DNA of 6,346 bases. It comes from an uncultured Gemmatimonadaceae bacterium (GTDB lineage: Bacteria > Gemmatimonadota > Gemmatimonadetes > Gemmatimonadales > Gemmatimonadaceae). The notes below the pieces were generated by a model. That model saw nothing but the letters and a program-made list of their open reading frames with translations, did not search any database and was not told the DNA's origin. The DNA lies in contig CATPBD010000222.1 of assembly GCA_955652265.1 (NCBI GenBank), positions 1 to 6,346 on the forward strand, in the 5' to 3' direction. This document shows, piece after piece, positions 1-4,764 of this stretch. Numbering within the stretch: the stretch's first letter is position 1; every line of letters starts with the position of its first letter. Position numbers and translations under genes: made by a program.

Positions 1-149
1 ACCACTTCGCTACGTTCGACCAGCGCAGCACGCTCGGCCGCGGGAAGAAGCTTGAGAATCTTGTTGCGGATGGCACCATCCGATCGGCTGGTCGCCGAGG
101 GCCCCTGCGCCGCGGCGCGAGTCGGGGAATGGATCGACACAGCTGACAT
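1..149 (-). CDS. Crp/Fnr-family transcriptional regulator, N-terminal fragment (continues past the left edge)
   Basis: On the minus strand an open frame begins with ATG at 149-147 and stays open to the window edge, giving about 49 residues. After a Ser/Ala-rich start of about 25 residues it reads IRNKILKLLPAAERAALVER followed by SEVV. The pattern N-x-(I/L)-L-x-x-L-P-x-x-E-(R)-x-x-L is the usual opening of Crp/Fnr regulators just before the cyclic-nucleotide-binding-like beta barrel. The effector domain and the helix-turn-helix lie outside the window, so neither the ligand nor the target can be judged. The frame is closed upstream by a TAA, and no other ATG or GTG lies between that stop and the chosen start. 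There is no strong ribosome binding site, only a GAG touching the start codon. The gene is divergent from the pilus ATPase gene; whether it regulates that gene is unknown. The family call rests on a short segment. Confidence 0.5.
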   Translation of the reverse strand, partial: MSAVSIHSPTRAAAQGPSATSRSDGAIRNKILKLLPAAERAALVERSEV

Positions 150-260
150 CTCGGTCCAGTAGTGCGTCCCCAGGCGGACGCGTTACACGTATTCTTTATC
201 CGCGAGCCTGGGTAGTGCAGCGCGCGGCTCTCAAGTATGATCGCATGTTTAGCAAATAGC

Positions 261-363
261 GAACCGGCCTGGTTTTCTGTCTCTGGTCCGACTCCAAGTC
301 GCCAAAAAACTACCCTCGCTAGACGTCGGGATGGTAGTCCCCTTAGGTGTTATCTTGGGGGGG
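261..363. other. Divergent intergenic segment with clustered short inverted repeats (possible structured leader)
   Basis: The gap 150-430 has no convincing gene. Positions 241-380 are about half G+C by my count (69 of 140), clearly lower than the flanking genes. Short complementary arms are AACC 262-265 with GGTT 271-274; GACT 290-293 with AGTC 297-300; CTACC 310-314 with GGTAG 333-337; and GGGA 328-331 with TCCC 338-341. The last two pairs compete for overlapping bases. A run of seven G (357-363) can also face CCCC at 339-342. This could be a folded 5' leader or operator region for the downstream ATPase gene, or chance. I do not recognise a known riboswitch; the hallmark sequences of the GEMM cyclic-di-GMP class are not seen. 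A TATAGA at 395-400 resembles a -10 box but has no matching -35 box. Confidence 0.2.
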
Positions 364-430
364 TTAAAACAGTCATTTATGACGGCCTGCCATCTATAGA
401 GCAGCAGGAGAGATCGCCCCACCGGAAGCC

Positions 431-3157
431 ATGACGACACCTGCTGACCCACAGACCAACGAGCGCAAATTCCGCTTCAAGGATGAGTGGCTGGTCGCGC
501 TCGTGGGGACAATGCCAGGTGTCACCCCCGAGCTCATCAAGCGGTGGCGTTTTCAGGAGAAGCCGTACGTCGCGCAGGCCCTCATCGACGGTGATGTCCT
601 CTCGTTCAAGGAGATCGCCGAAGTCGTCAAGGAAGCCTTCCGGATCGACTACGTAGACCTGAATCCCAGCGAAATCGACAAGGACGCGATGCAGCTCCTC
701 CCCGAGAAACTTTGCCGGGAGCACAACGTCCTGCCCGTAAAAGTCGACAGCCGCATGATCTGGCTGGCCATGGCCAACCCGCTCGACCAGGAAGCGATCC
801 AGCGGGTCAGCTGGGCGACGAGCCGCGAGGTGACGCCGCTCTTTTGCCCGCCAGGACAACTCGACAAGCTGGTGTCGGAGACGCTTCGGCCCGACGCCAT
901 GATCTACGGCTTGATCGAGAAGCTCGATCAGGCCGTCGGCGTAGAGCAGATCAAGGAGCAGGAGCAGGACGAGGCGGCGATGGCGCGCGTGCACGCGCCG
1001 GTCATCAAGCTCGTCGACGCGATCATCGCCAACGCCATCAAGCTGCGCGCGTCCGACATCCACATCGAGCACGACGAGACATCGACGTTGGTGCGCTTCC
1101 GCATCGACGGTCTTCTCAAGAACATCATGGTGCTACCGAGGTTCATCGGCGTCGGCCCGGTCGTCTCGCGCATCAAGATCATGTCCGACCTGGACGTGGC
1201 AGAGCGATTCCGGCCGCAGGACGGGCGCGCGAAAGTGAGAGTTGCGGGAGAAGAGGTCGCTCTCCGCGTCTCCATTCTTCCCACGCGTGTCGGCGAGAAG
1301 GTCGTGATGCGTTTGCTCAACGAGAAATCGGTGCAGGTCTCGATGCAGACGCTGGGCTTCATGCCCGAAGTACTGGAAAGATTCGAGGCGCTCTTGAATC
1401 GCGAGCAGGGAATTCTTCTTGTCACAGGGCCCACCGGCTCGGGCAAGACGACGACCCTCTACGCCGCACTCAATACGCGCCGCGGCGAGTCGGTCAACAT
1501 CGTCACCGTCGAAGACCCGGTTGAGTATCGGCTGAGCGGCGTCAATCAGGTGCAGGTGAACGAGAAGCAGGGACTCACCTTCGCGGGGGTCCTGAGATCG
1601 GTGCTGCGTCAGGATCCCGACGTGCTGCTGGTGGGAGAAATCCGAGATCAGGAGACCGCGACGATTGCGTTCCAGGCGGCGATGACGGGCCACCTCGTGC
1701 TCTCGACGCTGCACACCAACGACGCCATCGGCGCCATTCCGCGACTGTCCAACATCGGGGTAGAGCCTTTTCGAGTCGCGGCTGGCTTGATCGGAGTTAC
1801 GGCCCAGCGTCTGGTGCGGAGAGCGTGCCCGCACTGCCGCTACGAAGCGCCAGTCGAGGAGCTCCACCCGATGGTTCGCTCGGCGCAGCAGCGTCTGTTC
1901 GGTAAGGCTCGGCACGTCAAGGCGACGGGGTGCGCAGAGTGCGGCTTCAGCGGGTACACCGGACGTCTGCCACTCATCGAGTTCCTGGAGATCACGCCCG
2001 AGCTGCGCGGCATGATCACCACCGGAAAGCTCGCCGACGAGATTCGTGCGCACGCACTGCGAACGGGCGCGCTCCACACGTTCGACAACGACGCGCTCTG
2101 GCACATCGCCGAAGGTGATACGACAGCGGACGAAGTAATTCCCTACACGGAATTCGAGCGGCGAAAGACGCCACGTACCAACACGCCCCGCGTCAATCAG
2201 GAGTACGTGCCCGAGCTCGATGCGGATGGTGTTCCAAAGCCGTCGAGGGTGCTTCTCGCCGTCACCGACAAGGCTGATCGCGTGCGGTACAACGACATTC
2301 TGGTCGAGGCGAGATTCTCAGTCCAGATCGCCAACGACGGCGCAGCCGCACTGGGCATTCTGGCGCAGGACCCGCCGGACGCCCTCGTTGTCGGATTGAA
2401 GCTCCCGATTCTCGATGGAAGACAGGTAGTCCACGCTGCGCGCACGGTAGTGGGATTGATCGATATGCCTATCATCGTCGTCGCGCCGGCGGGCTCCGAG
2501 AGCGAGACCAGCGATCTCCATTCGCAAGGCGTTGACGATGTGCTGTTCGAGCCAATCGATCCCGGCCGGTTCAGGGCACGCGTCACGTCAGTGATGCGAA
2601 GCCGCGGCCTCTGGGCGGAGACGGAAGAAGTGATGCGCCCACTCATTCCGCAGGACGAGGCAGAGCGACTCGTCGAGTTCCGTCTCAGCGCCGCCCTCGA
2701 TCCGAAACCGGAAGAAAGATTCGACAAGATCAGCCGCATGGCGCAGCGCGTGTTCAACGTGCCATTCGCGGGCATCTCCTTCGTGGAAGGCGATCGACAG
2801 TGGTTCAAGTCGAAGCAGGGTTTGCCGATCGAGGACACCACTCGCGAGCTATCGTTCTGCGGTCACGCGATCAACGGCGAAGAGGCACTGGTCATTGAGG
2901 ACGCTGTGCTCGATCCGCGCTTCGCGCAGAATGTGCTCGTGCTCGAGGAGCCGCGCATCAGGTTTTACGCGGGGCATCCCGTGAAGGGACCGGGCGGGCA
3001 CAGTGTCGGAACGCTGTGCATCATGGACAAGCTGCCGCGGGAATTCACCGACGACGACCGTGAGACGCTGCGCGACCTCGGCGACATGGTCGAGAAAGAG
3101 CTGCGCTCGAACTCCAAGTCCAAATCGAAGAAGAAGGTCGAGGCGCCCCCGGATTAG
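431..3157 (+). CDS. PilB/GspE-type ATPase with C-terminal pseudo-receiver and GAF domains (908 aa)
   Basis: Cytoplasmic ATPase of the type IV pilus assembly / type II secretion family, which powers extension of a pilin or pseudopilin fibre. Domains: MshEN-like N-terminal region, roughly residues 16-155; linker and N2 domain 185-300; ATPase core 300-575 with Walker A GPTGSGKT (333-340), Asp box VEDPVEY (360-366), Walker B LLVGEIRD (399-406) and His box (TGHLVLSTLHTN, 419-430). A zinc site is likely from C466/C469 and C501/C504. All core motifs are intact, so catalysis is expected. Ordinary PilB/GspE proteins end near residue 570. Here a receiver-like domain (about 606-725) lacking the phosphorylation residues and a GAF domain (about 745-893) follow, then a Lys-rich tail. 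ATG 431 is the only in-frame start after an upstream TGA, but the good AGGAGAG (406-412) lies 18 nt away. No other pilus gene is visible, so pilus versus secretion cannot be decided. Confidence 0.92.
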   Translation: MTTPADPQTNERKFRFKDEWLVALVGTMPGVTPELIKRWRFQEKPYVAQALIDGDVLSFKEIAEVVKEAFRIDYVDLNPSEIDKDAMQLLPEKLCREHNVLPVKVDSRMIWLAMANPLDQEAIQRVSWATSREVTPLFCPPGQLDKLVSETLRPDAMIYGLIEKLDQAVGVEQIKEQEQDEAAMARVHAPVIKLVDAIIANAIKLRASDIHIEHDETSTLVRFRIDGLLKNIMVLPRFIGVGPVVSRIKIMSDLDVAERFRPQDGRAKVRVAGEEVALRVSILPTRVGEKVVMRLLNEKSVQVSMQTLGFMPEVLERFEALLNREQGILLVTGPTGSGKTTTLYAALNTRRGESVNIVTVEDPVEYRLSGVNQVQVNEKQGLTFAGVLRSVLRQDPDVLLVGEIRDQETATIAFQAAMTGHLVLSTLHTNDAIGAIPRLSNIGVEPFRVAAGLIGVTAQRLVRRACPHCRYEAPVEELHPMVRSAQQRLFGKARHVKATGCAECGFSGYTGRLPLIEFLEITPELRGMITTGKLADEIRAHALRTGALHTFDNDALWHIAEGDTTADEVIPYTEFERRKTPRTNTPRVNQEYVPELDADGVPKPSRVLLAVTDKADRVRYNDILVEARFSVQIANDGAAALGILAQDPPDALVVGLKLPILDGRQVVHAARTVVGLIDMPIIVVAPAGSESETSDLHSQGVDDVLFEPIDPGRFRARVTSVMRSRGLWAETEEVMRPLIPQDEAERLVEFRLSAALDPKPEERFDKISRMAQRVFNVPFAGISFVEGDRQWFKSKQGLPIEDTTRELSFCGHAINGEEALVIEDAVLDPRFAQNVLVLEEPRIRFYAGHPVKGPGGHSVGTLCIMDKLPREFTDDDRETLRDLGDMVEKELRSNSKSKSKKKVEAPPD

Positions 3158-3291
3158 CATCGCGGGGGAGGTCGATAACTGCAACTGAACGAGTTGTGAG
3201 CTACCAGCTGACCAATGCTGACAGCAGATGGCCGTAGAACGTCGGGACGCCACTACGTGGCGTGATGGCACAGGCAGTTGCGTCCAACCCC

Positions 3292-3320
3292 TTGCGCGAT
3301 CCAAGACCCTATGCCAAGAT
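3292..3320 (+). promoter_or_regulatory. Weak candidate promoter for the VOC-MarR-DinB operon
   Basis: TTGCGC at 3292-3297 and CAAGAT at 3315-3320 are separated by 17 bases. Each box matches the sigma-70 consensus at only three positions. Transcription from it would start near 3327, inside the palindromic operator, which suits a repressor that blocks initiation. No better pair was found in the 201-bp gap 3158-3358. The rest of that gap shows no gene; it holds only a 5-bp stem (CAACT 3182-3186 with AGTTG 3192-3196) without a T-tract. Confidence 0.22.
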
Positions 3321-3341
3321 ATCGTTAGCTGTGCTAACGAT
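3321..3341. promoter_or_regulatory. Perfect inverted repeat, putative MarR operator
   Basis: ATCGTTAGC (3321-3329) and GCTAACGAT (3333-3341) are exact reverse complements around the spacer TGT. It ends 17 bases before the ATG of the VOC gene and just ahead of its ribosome binding site. MarR-family dimers typically bind imperfect or perfect palindromes of about 16-22 bp, often with TTAG/CTAA cores, close to their own promoter. The third gene feature downstream, at 3738-4193, encodes a MarR protein in the same operon, so autoregulation is the simplest reading. As RNA it would also form a 9-bp hairpin with a 3-nt loop, but no T-tract follows, so a terminator is less likely. Confidence 0.7.
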
Positions 3342-3358
3342 CTCCCCAGGGGTACGCC

Positions 3359-3757
3359 ATGTCAAAGAATGCTGGACCCGCTCTCGGACGCATCAAGCAA
3401 ATCGCAGTGCCGGTGCGCGACGTGAAGGAAGCCGCGCGATTCTATCGGGACACGCTGGGATTGAAGCACCTGTTCGATGCCCCTCCTGCCCTCTCCTTCT
3501 TTGATTGCGCTGGGATCCAATTGATGCTCGCCGGACCCGAGGCTCAGGGTAAGGATGGAGACCAGCAGCATCCGGTGCTCTTCTACGACGTCAGCGACAT
3601 CAGGAAATCGCATGCGACGATAAAATCTTCCGGCGCCACGACCATCGAGGAGCCACACGTCATAGCCCGCATGAAAGGGCGGGAGATATGGATCGCTTCC
3701 GTTTCCGATGGCCAGGGCAACGTCGTGAGCCTGATGAGTGACGTCGCGGAGGCGTGA
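3359..3757 (+). CDS. VOC-family protein (glyoxalase / bleomycin-resistance fold), 132 aa
   Basis: Small vicinal-oxygen-chelate-fold protein with two beta-alpha-beta-beta-beta modules. The first module is marked by IKQIAVPVRDVKEAARFYRD (residues 12-31) followed by TLGL, the classic VOC opening. The second starts near LFYDVSDI (74-81) and ends with DGQGNVVSLM (117-126), the equivalent of the common DPDGN strand. Length is normal for a single-domain member. The usual metal-ligand positions look altered: Q14 replaces the first His, V73 aligns with the second-module His, S124 with the last Glu, and M56 probably with the remaining Glu. It may therefore bind a ligand without metal or use a different centre; calling it a true glyoxalase I would be unsafe. 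The start is supported by AGGGG at 3348-3352, six bases upstream. It is first in an operon with MarR and DinB-like genes, behind a palindromic operator, which suggests a role in tolerance to a toxic small molecule. Confidence 0.88.
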   Translation: MSKNAGPALGRIKQIAVPVRDVKEAARFYRDTLGLKHLFDAPPALSFFDCAGIQLMLAGPEAQGKDGDQQHPVLFYDVSDIRKSHATIKSSGATTIEEPHVIARMKGREIWIASVSDGQGNVVSLMSDVAEA

Positions 3758-4193
3758 GCGCGAGGCTCTCGCGCTCGCCGACCAGCTTCATTCGGCGGCA
3801 ATTCATCTCCTCCGGCATTTGCGCAAGGAGGACGACGCCAGTGGACTCTCGGCGCCGCGACTCTCGGCGCTTTCGGTGGTCGTCTTCGGCGGCCCGATTA
3901 CTCTGGGCCAACTCGCTCGCGCGGAGCAGGTGAAGCCACCAACGATGACCCGCATCGTGGCCGGCCTGGAGAAAGACGGTCTGGTGAAAAAAAAAGGTGA
4001 CGCGCGCGACCGGCGGCTGACAAAGATCTACGCGACAGCCAGAGGAGAGAGAGTGCTCGTCGCGGGCCGAGCCCGACGAGTTGAATTGCTCGCGGGCGCG
4101 GTAGAACGGCTCGGCAAAACGGAGCTGGCGGAGCTGGGACGGGGGGCTCAACTTCTCCGGGAGCTGATCGATTCCATGCGGAGAGCACAATGA
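3738..4193 (+). CDS. MarR-family transcriptional regulator, 151 aa
   Basis: Winged helix-turn-helix regulator of the MarR family, normally a dimer that leaves DNA on binding a phenolic or other small ligand, or on oxidation. Residues 54-80 form the helix-turn-helix (ITLGQLARAEQV, then the recognition helix KPPTMTRIVAGLEKDGLV). The wing holds the signature DARDRRLTKIYAT (88-100). Flanking helices at 11-30 and 105-148 would form the dimerisation domain. It has no cysteine, so an OhrR-type thiol switch is excluded. The start is GTG 3738; no other standard in-frame start precedes the conserved first helix. It overlaps the VOC gene by 20 bases and has no clear ribosome binding site, pointing to translational coupling. 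Its stop overlaps the next start in ATGA (4190-4193). A run of nine A (3987-3995) encodes Lys84-86 just before the wing and could be a slippage site. The likely operator is the palindrome at 3321-3341. Confidence 0.92.
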   Translation: MTSRRREREALALADQLHSAAIHLLRHLRKEDDASGLSAPRLSALSVVVFGGPITLGQLARAEQVKPPTMTRIVAGLEKDGLVKKKGDARDRRLTKIYATARGERVLVAGRARRVELLAGAVERLGKTELAELGRGAQLLRELIDSMRRAQ

Positions 4194-4684
4194 GTCGCCC
4201 TCAATCTGATCTCGACGCGCTGCGCGATGATCTACGCAAGGTCTACGACGGAGACCCGTGGCATGGCTCGTCGATCACGCAAGTCCTCAAAGGAATCGAC
4301 GCGGACGTGGCCGCGCGCCGCTCGATTCCACACGCGCACACGATCTGGGAGATCGTGCTGCACATGACGGGGTGGACACGAGAGGTGGCGTCACGCGTGC
4401 GCGGCGCCCCACCCAAGTCTCCGCCGGAGGATTGGCCTGCGCCCCGATTCGGCGGGGGGCCGGCGGCATGGAAGGCAGCCAAGGAAGATCTGGCCGCAGC
4501 CCAAACGGAGATCGAAGCCGCTGTCGGCGCGCTCAATGCCGACGATCTCATTCGCTGGATCGAAAGCCACGAAGGCGCGGGCTACACGGTGGGAACTGTT
4601 ATACGCGGGTTGCTTCAACATCACACGTATCACGAGGGACAGATCGCGATCCTCAAGCGCGCGGCGGAGACTACCAAGGGTTAA
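4190..4684 (+). CDS. DinB-like putative metal-dependent enzyme, 164 aa
   Basis: Four-helix-bundle protein of the DinB/YfiT-like superfamily (DinB_2 style), unrelated to DNA polymerase IV. Residues 18-28 (YDGDPWHGSSI) match a common opening of this group. The putative metal triad is H58 in IWEIVLHMTGW (52-62), with H144 and H148 in the terminal motif HHTYHEGQIAIL (144-155); all three are present. Known relatives include thiol-dependent S-transferases and isomerases that use bacillithiol or mycothiol, but many members have no assigned reaction and the substrate here cannot be read. Length is typical. The start is well supported: GGAGAG at 4180-4185 lies four bases before ATG, and that ATG overlaps the MarR stop by four bases, so the two are probably translationally coupled. 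As last gene of the VOC-MarR-DinB operon it is the most likely catalytic effector, perhaps detoxifying a compound sensed by MarR (inference). Confidence 0.87.
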   Translation: MSRPQSDLDALRDDLRKVYDGDPWHGSSITQVLKGIDADVAARRSIPHAHTIWEIVLHMTGWTREVASRVRGAPPKSPPEDWPAPRFGGGPAAWKAAKEDLAAAQTEIEAAVGALNADDLIRWIESHEGAGYTVGTVIRGLLQHHTYHEGQIAILKRAAETTKG

Positions 4685-4764
4685 ATGGTCAACTGGCATC
4701 GAACGTGTGCTGAGAAACCGCAACTGAATCAGACCGCCGCAACGAGGAGCTCCCACCGACTCTT

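Noticed and set aside
237..434. A 65-codon plus-strand open frame between the divergent genes
   Set aside because: Its codons do not look like those of the neighbouring genes, no family is recognised, it lies in the A+T-richer intergenic segment, and it overlaps the start of the ATPase gene without a clear ribosome binding site.
377..1072. Long minus-strand open frame opposite the ATPase gene
   Set aside because: Mirror frame of a G+C-rich coding region; the plus strand has clear conserved motifs and the antisense product shows none.
1133..2104. 323-codon minus-strand open frame
   Set aside because: Lies entirely opposite the conserved ATPase core; an artefact of G+C-rich codon bias.
3321..3341. 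Perfect hairpin read as a rho-independent terminator for the ATPase gene
   Set aside because: No T-tract follows, it is over 160 bases from the ATPase stop, and its place next to the VOC start and a MarR gene fits an operator better.
3262..3504. 80-codon plus-strand open frame that would start before the VOC gene
   Set aside because: It runs across the operator and into the VOC gene in another frame, with no recognisable motif; the VOC frame has a good ribosome binding site and conserved residues.
4190..4684. DinB read as the SOS translesion DNA polymerase IV
   Set aside because: The protein is a 164-residue four-helix bundle with a His triad, not a Y-family polymerase of about 350 residues; only the historical name is shared.
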